Shown here: one piece after another, positions 1-5,283 of the stretch
Layout: the number at the start of each line of letters is the position of its first letter
Position numbering within the stretch: the stretch's first letter is position 1
Source: an uncultured Holdemanella sp.
GTDB taxonomy: Bacteria; Bacillota_I; Bacilli_A; Erysipelotrichales; Erysipelotrichaceae
Direction of reading: 5' to 3'
Length of the DNA stretch: 6,183 nt
Assembly (NCBI RefSeq): GCF_934772795.1
Contig: NZ_CAKVMR010000092.1
Coordinates: 1-6,183 of the forward strand
Notes under the pieces: generated by a model
Told to the model about the DNA's origin: nothing
Seen by the model: only the letters and a program-made list of their open reading frames with translations
The model's database searches: none
Position numbers and translations under genes: made by a program

Positions 1-51
1 AACCGTTTTGGGGTATATGCCGCCCCTTAAAATCTTGGAGAGCAAATTCAC
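1..51. other. Weak GC-rich hairpin downstream of the HAD gene
   Basis: This 51-nt tail past the HAD stop codon holds GGGG (10-13 region) and CCCC (23-26 region) separated by about nine bases and flanked by TTTT and AAAA. Together they can form a short stem of four G-C pairs with a bulged A-T extension. Neither strand shows a U-run after the stem, so it is a poor match to an intrinsic terminator. It may be the edge of something beyond the window. I assign no function. Confidence 0.25.
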
Positions 52-849
52 CTAACCCCATCCAAATTTATTGCGCCAAATCCATTCCATTTTCTTACAA
101 ATATTATAAATTCCATCATCCACATTGGCATCTGTAACATATGTTGCGATATCCTTTAATTCTTGACACGCATTTCCCATCGCTACACTTGTCCATTGCG
201 GATCAAACATAACCATATCATTGGTGTCATCCCCAAAGACAACCACGTCTTTTAAATCACCACCAATATGCTGCATCATATCCAAGATACCTTGGTGTTT
301 CGCATCATATTGAAACATTAGATAATCTGGCACAAAACGCATATTGCCTAATGTATCCTTTAAAGTCATTTCAGATTCTTTCTCTTTTGGAATAGAAATA
401 TACATTTTATAAATCACATCCAGCTTGTCTACATCCAAATTTTCATCATAAATATATTCCGTAGGCTCCTTACGATCACCTACTTGATTCTGGAATGTAT
501 GATCCTTTGTATATACCTTAATTGAATCGTCTAGCGCAAATAAAACGCCATATCCTAAAGACAATGCTTGTTTGGCAATGGCCTTTGATTTATCTAAATC
601 TAAAGGAATATTTTGCACCAATTCATCACTAATGACTAATCCGCCGCCACCGCAACAAACCATATCATGTAAACCCACACTCTCCATAAAATTACGTGCT
701 TTATAGTGAGCACGACCTGTCGCAATAGCTACAAAATGACCTGCCTTTTGTAGTTCATTTAATGCGACTTGTGCACTTGGCACGATCTTACCAGTTTTAC
801 GATCGGTTAAAGTGCCATCAATGTCAAAGAAAAAATATTTTTTATTCAT
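52..849 (-). CDS. Cof-type HAD-IIB family hydrolase (probable sugar-phosphate phosphatase)
   Basis: This 265-residue protein is a haloacid-dehalogenase-superfamily phosphatase of the cytosolic Cof/YidA kind, which removes phosphate from small phosphorylated metabolites. Motif I is near the N-terminus (FFDIDGTLTD, residues 7-16; D9 is the expected nucleophile and D11 the acid/base). Motif II is the Thr of ATGR (T44). A Lys in DAKHQG is the likely motif III residue. Motif IV is FGDDTND, whose Asp residues bind Mg2+. The roughly 150 residues between motifs II and III fit a C2B cap, and the length is normal for HAD-IIB proteins. The ATG at 849 is preceded by GGAAGG (853-858) and overlaps the end of the oxidoreductase gene by 8 nt, so the two are probably translationally coupled. 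It is the last gene of the rpiA cluster. Family assignment is secure. The substrate is unknown; its neighbours suggest a sugar or polyol phosphate. Confidence 0.9.
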   Translation of the reverse strand: MNKKYFFFDIDGTLTDRKTGKIVPSAQVALNELQKAGHFVAIATGRAHYKARNFMESVGLHDMVCCGGGGLVISDELVQNIPLDLDKSKAIAKQALSLGYGVLFALDDSIKVYTKDHTFQNQVGDRKEPTEYIYDENLDVDKLDVIYKMYISIPKEKESEMTLKDTLGNMRFVPDYLMFQYDAKHQGILDMMQHIGGDLKDVVVFGDDTNDMVMFDPQWTSVAMGNACQELKDIATYVTDANVDDGIYNICKKMEWIWRNKFGWG

Positions 850-1801
850 GTACCTTCCAACTTTCTTGTACCCTCGTCAATACATCCATCACATCTTGAA
901 TATATTCTAAATTTGTTTGTCCATTTAAACTTGAAACATATTCTTCCATATCACGGATCTCATAGTTGAGTGCTAAACTACTTTCTCCATAAACAATCTC
1001 TTCAGTATGTCCATCACTTGTATATGTGATTGTCGCCTTATCAGCTCTAGGAAAATTATATATTTCAATATACCCATTTTCACAAGCCACCAAACCTCTT
1101 TTCGGCTGTTTTGCACGCATCGTTAAAGAAATAGTCGCAATCTCCATCTCTTTATTCTGTAGTAAGATACCACTTGATTCATCAACACCCGTTTCAAATG
1201 GTGTCATCGTTGTTAGTACTGTATTTGGTTTACTCGACATAAACCAACGCGCAAAACTAACGGCATACACACCAATATCAAGTAGGGCTCCACCAGCTAA
1301 ATCGGGATTAAAGAAACGATTGTTGACATCATATTCTTTAAAGCTTCCAAAATTGACTTGAACCATCTTTACCGGACCTAAAGAATTGGATGAAATCACT
1401 TTCTTCAATTCTTTAAACAAAGGCATATGAAATAAGGTAACTCCATCACTGATTACTAAACGTCTTTCTTTGGCAATCTCTACACACTTGTCTAATTCTT
1501 TAGAATTTAAAGTGATTGCCTTCTCACAAAAGACATGTTTATTATGCAACAAAGCATCCTTCATAATTTCATAGTGCGAGTTATGCGGAGTCGCAATATA
1601 AACAATATCTATATTTTCATCTTCAAACATTGCTTGATAATTTTCATATACATGTTCAATTGAAAACTCTTCAGAAAACTTTATAGCCGAACTATAATGA
1701 CCAGAAGCTACACCATATATTCCAACACCTTCTTGAATCAAGGCACTTGCCATATCATGTGCAATCCAACCAGAACCAACAATTCCCCAATTATAATGCA
1801 T
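842..1801 (-). CDS. Gfo/Idh/MocA family NAD(P)-dependent oxidoreductase
   Basis: This protein of about 319 residues (from the ATG at 1801) has an N-terminal Rossmann fold with the dinucleotide motif GIVGSGWIA (residues 6-14). Next come a conserved ATPHNSH segment and CEKA at about 92-95, where most family members have EKP; the Lys is kept. The C-terminal domain has AGGALLDIGVY (about 169-179), the signature of the dihydrodiol dehydrogenase / D-xylose dehydrogenase branch; its Asp and Tyr are likely catalytic. Such enzymes oxidise or reduce sugars, polyols or related diols in the cytosol. The frame stays open upstream to ATGs at 1813 and 1843. I chose 1801 because GGAG lies 6 nt before it and the residues that follow (MHYNWGIVG) start the Rossmann strand as usual. 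This start overlaps the rpiA end by 11 nt, and the stop overlaps the HAD start by 8 nt. The substrate is not determinable from sequence. Confidence 0.9.
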   Translation of the reverse strand: MHYNWGIVGSGWIAHDMASALIQEGVGIYGVASGHYSSAIKFSEEFSIEHVYENYQAMFEDENIDIVYIATPHNSHYEIMKDALLHNKHVFCEKAITLNSKELDKCVEIAKERRLVISDGVTLFHMPLFKELKKVISSNSLGPVKMVQVNFGSFKEYDVNNRFFNPDLAGGALLDIGVYAVSFARWFMSSKPNTVLTTMTPFETGVDESSGILLQNKEMEIATISLTMRAKQPKRGLVACENGYIEIYNFPRADKATITYTSDGHTEEIVYGESSLALNYEIRDMEEYVSSLNGQTNLEYIQDVMDVLTRVQESWKVHE

Positions 1802-2465
1802 TGAATTCTCCATTTTTTTCCTTTTTAAATACACCTTTATCATTTACTAATATGAATCCGGTAAGTATATCGACAAATAGACTAGTATCCACAATACCAG
1901 GCATCATCAATAATGTTTGATTCAATAAACCAATATCTTGTACATCATTGAAATAAACATCCAATAAGATATTTCCTTCATCACTCATTAGAAATCCATC
2001 TTTATTCGCTGCTGTACGCAACTCAACATTCCCATTTAATTCTTCTAATTTCTTTTTCACAATACTAAATGCTTTAGGCAACACTTCCACTACAACAGGT
2101 ACTTGAAAAGGTAAAGTCTCATGAAATTTACTTTCATCCACCAATACAATATATTTATCCGCCATAGACGCAATGATCTTTTCTTGTGTATGAATACCAC
2201 CACCGCTTTTTAAAGCATTTAAATGCGAATCCACTTCATCACAACCATCAAAGGCAATATCAACATGATCCACATATTGCGTATTCAATACAGTCAAACC
2301 TGCCTTTTGAGCTAACAATACCGTCTTAGAAGAAGGAGATACCACCTTGATATCTTTATCCTTCACATAATCAATTAAATACGATATGGTACTACCTCCA
2401 CCAAGGCCTACAACCATACCATCCTTTACTAATTTTGATGCATATAATGCACATTTCTTTTTCAT
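1791..2465 (-). CDS. rpiA: Ribose-5-phosphate isomerase A
   Basis: RpiA interconverts ribose 5-phosphate and ribulose 5-phosphate in the non-oxidative pentose phosphate pathway. From the ATG at 2465 the protein has 224 residues, the usual length. Motifs in order are GLGGGST (about 20-26, phosphate loop; many homologues have GLGTGST), SPSSKT (about 43-48), the active-site segment FDGCDEVD (about 72-79; usually DGADEVD), LKSGGG (85-90) and the QEK containing the catalytic Glu (E95). D73, D76, K86 and E95 keep the same spacing as D81, D84, K94 and E103 of the E. coli enzyme. A GTG at 2483 and an ATG at 2471 are in frame upstream. I prefer 2465 because GGTGAT lies 4 nt before it, MKKKCALYASKLV matches the usual N-terminus, and the GTG falls inside the predicted -10 box. 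It is the first gene of a tightly overlapping three-gene unit. Confidence 0.95.
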   Translation of the reverse strand: MKKKCALYASKLVKDGMVVGLGGGSTISYLIDYVKDKDIKVVSPSSKTVLLAQKAGLTVLNTQYVDHVDIAFDGCDEVDSHLNALKSGGGIHTQEKIIASMADKYIVLVDESKFHETLPFQVPVVVEVLPKAFSIVKKKLEELNGNVELRTAANKDGFLMSDEGNILLDVYFNDVQDIGLLNQTLLMMPGIVDTSLFVDILTGFILVNDKGVFKKEKNGEFNAL

Positions 2466-2481
2466 AATCATCACCACTTTC

Positions 2482-2509
2482 ACTATATCATGTAATTTAT
2501 TTTCGTCAA
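2482..2509 (-). promoter_or_regulatory. Candidate sigma-A promoter of rpiA
   Basis: On the minus strand, TTGACG (2509-2504) is followed after 16 nt by TATAGT (2487-2482). A TG one base before the -10 box makes an extended -10. Transcription would start near 2475, giving a leader of only about 10 nt that still includes the GGTGAT ribosome-binding site. This promoter would drive rpiA, the oxidoreductase and the HAD gene independently of the upstream regulator gene. The assignment is by consensus match only. Confidence 0.65.
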
Positions 2510-2528
2510 TATATTATTAATGTAATTT
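2490..2528. repeat. Direct repeat ATGTAATTT, possible operator pair
   Basis: The 9-mer ATGTAATTT occurs at 2490-2498 and at 2520-2528, exactly 30 bp apart, or about three helical turns. One copy lies between the -35 and -10 boxes of the candidate rpiA promoter and the other lies just upstream of the -35 box. That placement is what a repressor site would need, and the neighbouring MurR/RpiR-type gene is an obvious candidate regulator. AT-rich words recur easily by chance, so this is inference. Confidence 0.3.
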
Positions 2529-2549
2529 CAATTCATACAAAAAGAAGAA

Positions 2550-3380
2550 CTATACCTTCAAAGAAGCATATAATTCTTCACATTGACTAATTTGATCATA
2601 ACTATTTTCTAAAGTATTCGTTAAAAATAAATATAAAATTTCAATCACAGTCGCAGCTGAAATTCTAGAAAAACAAAACTCATTTAAAAATAGCTTTTCA
2701 CGCGTAGACGTTTGAATATGATACAAGCACTCTTTGGCAACAACCGAATCTTCATTATTCGTTATTCCAATCGTTGGCACCCCACGCTTTTTCATTTCCC
2801 TGCAAACCGCTAAGACTTGACTGCTCTCTCCACTATTTGAGATGGCAATCACGACATCACTTGCATCAAGTCCTAGCGCGTACGATGCCTGATTCTCCCA
2901 AATTGTTGAAGTAAATGTTGGAATACCAATCTCGTTAAACTTAAACATACAATCCAATGCCACTGGAATCGTATTTCCTACGGCACATACAAGTACGTGT
3001 TTGGCATTTTGAATCAAAGAAAGAATCACACTCAATTGATCCACATCTATATTGCGAATAGTAGCCGTAAGCTCAGAAATTTTATTGGATAAAATTGTTT
3101 CCAACGAACCTGCAATATCACCAGTAGAAATGGTATTTGATTTATGTTCGATTTCATTGACACAATCCCTAGCCAAATTCACCTTTAAATGATGAAAGCT
3201 GTCCATCTGACATTTTCTGGCAAAACGTGAAACACTTGCCTGCGAAGTATTACATGCATTCGCAAGTTCCTTGATTGTCATATTTACCACTTCTTTTGGA
3301 TGTTGGATAATATAATCCGCAATTTTCTTCTCGGAATCAAAGAAAGAATTATAATGTCCATGAATTGTATCGAGTATCAT
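2550..3380 (-). CDS. MurR/RpiR family transcriptional regulator (HTH plus SIS domain)
   Basis: This protein of about 276 residues has two domains. The N-terminal RpiR-type helix-turn-helix spans about residues 1-75, with the recognition region in IKELANACNTSQASVSRFARK. The C-terminal SIS (sugar isomerase) domain spans about 120-245 and contains the phosphosugar-binding signature AISNSGESSQV followed by GVPTIGITNN. Members usually repress or activate sugar-catabolic genes and are switched by a phosphorylated sugar. The gene lies just upstream of rpiA in the same direction, so local control of the rpiA cluster is the simplest hypothesis. GTG codons at 3395, 3392 and 3389 are in frame. I chose the ATG at 3380 because those GTGs are themselves part of the ribosome-binding stretch GAGGTGGTGGTGAT, with GGTGAT ending 4 nt before the ATG, the same arrangement as at rpiA. 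I see no convincing promoter of its own. The effector and targets are unknown. Confidence 0.92.
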   Translation of the reverse strand: MILDTIHGHYNSFFDSEKKIADYIIQHPKEVVNMTIKELANACNTSQASVSRFARKCQMDSFHHLKVNLARDCVNEIEHKSNTISTGDIAGSLETILSNKISELTATIRNIDVDQLSVILSLIQNAKHVLVCAVGNTIPVALDCMFKFNEIGIPTFTSTIWENQASYALGLDASDVVIAISNSGESSQVLAVCREMKKRGVPTIGITNNEDSVVAKECLYHIQTSTREKLFLNEFCFSRISAATVIEILYLFLTNTLENSYDQISQCEELYASLKV

Positions 3381-3407
3381 GTAAATCACCACCACCTCTA
3401 TATTATC

Positions 3408-3434
3408 AAAAAAGAGATCAAATTACTTGATCTC
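3408..3434 (-). terminator. Intrinsic terminator of purA, overlapping its stop codon
   Basis: On the minus strand, GAGATCAA (3434-3427) and TTGATCTC (3421-3414) form a perfect 8-bp stem with a 5-nt loop, followed by six T residues (3413-3408). The purA stop codon TAA (3425-3423) lies in the loop, and its last sense codons (Glu-Ile-Lys) reach from the stem into the loop. The stem has only three G-C pairs, so some read-through into the regulator gene is plausible. Confidence 0.8.
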
Positions 3435-4703
3435 ATGTACGTAAATATTATTAACGCGATCTGGTCCTACAGAAATCATAGAAACACGTACGCCTGTGAA
3501 TTCTTCAATGAAGTGTACATAGTCTAAACATTCTTGAGGCAATTGATCGACTGAAGTCATCTTAGTGATATCTGTCTTCCAACCTTTGAAAGTCTTATAG
3601 ATTGGTTTCGCTTTGGCAACATCTGCCTGGTCACTAGGAATATAATTATATTCTTTACCGTCGATTTCGTATCCTACACAAACCTTGATTTCATCTAAAC
3701 CATCTAACACGTCAATCTTAGTGATAACGATATCTGTTAATCCACTCATTAAGTTTGCGTGTTTTACAGTTAATAGATCCAACCATCCACAACGACGAGG
3801 ACGACCTGTAGTAGCTCCATATTCTCCACCTTGTTCACGAATCCATTCACCTTGTTCATCTAATAACTCAGTTACGAATGGTCCTTCACCTACACGTGTT
3901 GAGTAAGCTTTTACAACACCAACAACAGTCTGAATACGACTTGGTGCAACACAAGCACCTGTAGTAACACCAGCACTTGTTGGACTTGAAGAAGTTACAT
4001 ATGGATATGTACCATAGTTGATATCAAGCATAGCTGCCTGAGCCCCTTCAAATAATACTGTCTTATCTTCATCCAATGCTTCATTGACTAAGTGTGTTGT
4101 TTCTTGGATCATAGGGACAATACGATCATAAATAGCTTCAAAATCAGCTACCATCTTATCGTAATCCATAGCTTTTCCACCATATACGGCAGCAAATAAT
4201 TTGTTTTTGAAATCTAAGCAGTCTTTTAAACGAGCTTTAAAATGTTCAAAATCCTTAAATTCATGATAACGAATACCACGACGAGCATACTTATCTGCAT
4301 AACATGGACCAATTCCACGTTTTGTAGTTCCGATTTTATTAGCTGCAGCTTGCTCTTCTAATTCATCTTGATATTGATGATATGGCATTAACATCTGTGC
4401 ACGGTCACTAATAATGATGTGTTTCGTTGATAAACCATCTTTTTCTAATTGTTCCATTTCTTTTAATAATACAAATGGGTTACAAACAACTCCTGGACCA
4501 ATGATACAAGTTGCTTCTTCATGTAGAACACCACTTGGTAATAAGTGCAATACATGTTTCTTACCATTTACAATGACTGTATGACCTGCATTGTCTCCAC
4601 CTTGGAAACGAACGATCATATCCGCCTTTTCTGCTAAAACATCGACGATTTTTCCTTTACCCTCATCGCCCCATTGGGTACCTACAACTACTTGGCTTGA
4701 CAT
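3423..4703 (-). CDS. purA: Adenylosuccinate synthetase
   Basis: PurA makes adenylosuccinate from IMP, aspartate and GTP, the first step of the AMP branch of purine synthesis, in the cytosol. The 426-residue length is typical. The N-terminus carries the P-loop-like QWGDEGKGK (10-18; D13 is the expected catalytic base) and GGDNAGHT (35-42; H41 is the catalytic His). The second family signature, GIGPCYADKYAR, lies at 130-141. Further on are GRPRRCGW and the guanine-recognising TKID followed by VLDGL. The protein looks complete and intact. The ATG at 4703 has a near-ideal Shine-Dalgarno AAAGGAGG (4716-4709) 5 nt upstream. It appears monocistronic, with a consensus promoter upstream and an intrinsic terminator at its stop codon. 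It is transcribed divergently from tRNA-Trp. No PurR box or purine riboswitch is evident in its short leader. Confidence 0.98.
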   Translation of the reverse strand: MSSQVVVGTQWGDEGKGKIVDVLAEKADMIVRFQGGDNAGHTVIVNGKKHVLHLLPSGVLHEEATCIIGPGVVCNPFVLLKEMEQLEKDGLSTKHIIISDRAQMLMPYHQYQDELEEQAAANKIGTTKRGIGPCYADKYARRGIRYHEFKDFEHFKARLKDCLDFKNKLFAAVYGGKAMDYDKMVADFEAIYDRIVPMIQETTHLVNEALDEDKTVLFEGAQAAMLDINYGTYPYVTSSSPTSAGVTTGACVAPSRIQTVVGVVKAYSTRVGEGPFVTELLDEQGEWIREQGGEYGATTGRPRRCGWLDLLTVKHANLMSGLTDIVITKIDVLDGLDEIKVCVGYEIDGKEYNYIPSDQADVAKAKPIYKTFKGWKTDITKMTSVDQLPQECLDYVHFIEEFTGVRVSMISVGPDRVNNIYVHEIK

Positions 4704-4716
4704 AAGAGCCTCCTTT

Positions 4717-4740
4717 TAGGTATGTTCTTTACAATACCTA
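4717..4740 (-). promoter_or_regulatory. Stem-loop at the predicted 5' end of purA mRNA
   Basis: TAGGTAT (4717-4723) and ATACCTA (4734-4740) form a perfect 7-bp inverted repeat with a 10-nt loop. The predicted transcription start (about 4738-4739) falls at the outer edge of the repeat. The inner edge directly abuts the Shine-Dalgarno sequence, so nearly the whole leader is this hairpin plus the ribosome-binding site. It could protect the 5' end from decay, tune translation, or be a DNA operator. The pairing is seen; the role is inferred. Confidence 0.55.
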
Positions 4741-4744
4741 ATTA

Positions 4745-4773
4745 ATTATAAGTAACCCTCATATTATTGTCAA
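4745..4773 (-). promoter_or_regulatory. Perfect-consensus sigma-A promoter of purA
   Basis: On the minus strand, TTGACA (4773-4768) and TATAAT (4750-4745) are separated by exactly 17 nt, a full match to the sigma-70/sigma-A consensus. Transcription should start near 4738, leaving a leader of about 35 nt before the purA ATG. A T7A7 tract begins 5 bp upstream of the -35 box and may act as an UP element. Confidence 0.9.
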
Positions 4774-4778
4774 TTGAG

Positions 4779-4792
4779 TTTTTTTAAAAAAA
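4779..4792. promoter_or_regulatory. T7A7 tract between divergent promoters (possible shared UP element)
   Basis: Seven T then seven A residues form a self-complementary tract lying 5 bp from the purA -35 box on one side and 4 bp from the tRNA-Trp -35 box on the other. AT tracts at this distance commonly bind the alpha-subunit C-terminal domain of RNA polymerase, so both promoters could use it. This is inferred from position only. Confidence 0.45.
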
Positions 4793-4796
4793 GGGC

Positions 4797-4825
4797 TTGC
4801 GCAACCATTTAAATCATGATATCAT
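4797..4825 (+). promoter_or_regulatory. Extended -10 promoter of tRNA-Trp
   Basis: TTGCGC (4797-4802) and TATCAT (4820-4825) are separated by 17 nt. A TG at 4817-4818 gives an extended -10, which can offset the weak -35 box. The predicted start near 4832 leaves only about six nucleotides before the mature tRNA 5' end. Confidence 0.65.
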
Positions 4826-4837
4826 TAACAGGCACTT

Positions 4838-4912
4838 AGGGGTATCGTCCAAAGGCTAAGATAGCGGTCTCCAAAACCGTTGATGTGGGTTCGAGTCCTA
4901 CTACCCCTGCCA
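4838..4912 (+). tRNA. tRNA-Trp (anticodon CCA)
   Basis: The sequence folds into a complete cloverleaf. The acceptor stem is AGGGGTA (4838-4844) with TACCCCT (4902-4908). The D-arm contains the GG of the loop. The anticodon stem GCGGT/ACCGT closes the 7-nt loop CTCCAAA, giving anticodon CCA, which reads UGG. The T-arm is GTGGG-TTCGAGT-CCTAC. The discriminator base is G (4909), as expected for bacterial tRNA-Trp, and the CCA tail is encoded (4910-4912). It has its own promoter and terminator and is probably transcribed alone. No second copy of its 3' end is visible in the window. Confidence 0.97.
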
Positions 4913-4923
4913 GTTTGAAACTC

Positions 4924-4969
4924 AAAGTTCTGAATTTACCTTATATAAAGGGGTTCAGAACTTTTTTTT
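4924..4969 (+). terminator. Intrinsic terminator of tRNA-Trp
   Basis: AAAGTTCTGAA (4924-4934) pairs with TTCAGAACTTT (4954-4964), and an inner CCTT/AAGG stem within the loop extends the structure. A run of eight T residues (4962-4969) follows the stem. It begins 12 nt after the tRNA CCA end and is a strong plus-strand terminator. Confidence 0.9.
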
Positions 4970-4989
4970 GTTTATAAAGCACTATTTTC

Positions 4990-5009
4990 TGGCAAACAAT
5001 TTGGCAAAC
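4990..5009. repeat. Tandem TGGCAAAC repeat near tRNA-Trp
   Basis: TGGCAAAC occurs at 4990-4997 and again at 5002-5009, a 12-bp period, in the short gap between the tRNA terminator and the terminator of the hypothetical operon. Closely spaced short direct repeats beside a tRNA gene resemble arm-type sites of tyrosine integrases. There is no integrase gene or second att copy here, so its meaning is open. Confidence 0.5.
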
Positions 5010-5026
5010 TTTTCATTAAATCAAAA

Positions 5027-5047
5027 CCAGAGATTTTATTTCTCTGG
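5027..5047 (-). terminator. Terminator of the two-gene hypothetical operon
   Basis: CCAGAGA (5027-5033) and TCTCTGG (5041-5047) form a perfect 7-bp stem with a 7-nt loop, starting 5 nt past the stop codon of the small gene. On the minus strand it is followed by TTTTGATTT. On the plus strand a short T-run (5050-5054) follows, so it may work in both directions. Confidence 0.75.
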
Positions 5048-5052
5048 CATTT

Positions 5053-5280
5053 TTAATCCTCAATAATTCTTTCTGGATGATTCCTTTTCATATACAAATA
5101 AAATGCATATTTTGGAATATCGTAAATATTCTTATACTTCTTATCCATAATAAAGTCATGCACTAATTTTAGATCATCAACATTTTTACAATAAGTTAAT
5201 ACCGCTATTTTTGAATCATCAATAAAATCAAATTCTTCAAGCATCCCTTTTGTTTCTAAATACAATTCTTTATAATTCAT
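5053..5280 (-). CDS. Small hypothetical protein (75 residues)
   Basis: I do not recognise this protein. It is 75 residues long, rich in charged and aromatic residues, mostly helical in appearance, and lacks a signal peptide or membrane segment, so it is probably cytosolic. It contains one Cys and no obvious catalytic or metal-binding pattern. Support for a real gene comes from context: its ATG lies 3 nt after the stop of the upstream gene, AGGGG sits 8 nt before the ATG within the upstream gene's last codons, and a clean terminator follows its stop. It is therefore co-transcribed, and probably translationally coupled, with the membrane-anchored DUF3137-like protein, and may act with it. Confidence 0.75.
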   Translation of the reverse strand: MNYKELYLETKGMLEEFDFIDDSKIAVLTYCKNVDDLKLVHDFIMDKKYKNIYDIPKYAFYLYMKRNHPERIIED

Positions 5281-5283
5281 TGA

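Noticed and set aside
1026..1361. Plus-strand open frame of 111 codons
   Set aside because: It lies wholly inside the well-supported oxidoreductase gene on the opposite strand, has no ribosome-binding site that stands out, and its translation resembles no family I know.
1802..1843. Upstream starts for the oxidoreductase (ATG at 1843 or 1813)
   Set aside because: They would add a basic extension and lengthen the overlap with rpiA. The ATG at 1801 has GGAG at good spacing and gives the family's normal N-terminus.
2466..2483. GTG start for rpiA at 2483
   Set aside because: The codon lies in the predicted -10 box, so it would not be on the mRNA. The ATG at 2465 gives the standard RpiA N-terminus.
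3300..3527. Plus-strand open frame of 75 codons
   Set aside because: It spans the antisense of the regulator start, the purA terminator and the purA end. It looks like a by-product of AT-rich antisense sequence.
3685..3906. Plus-strand open frame of 73 codons
   Set aside because: It is antisense within purA, a conserved gene with clear motifs, and shows no independent coding evidence.
4704..4740. Purine riboswitch or T-box in the purA leader
   Set aside because: The leader is only about 35 nt and holds a single short hairpin, far too small for those structures.
4913..5052. CRISPR-like repeats
   Set aside because: There are only two 8-bp copies with a 4-bp gap, with no repeat-spacer periodicity of CRISPR size.
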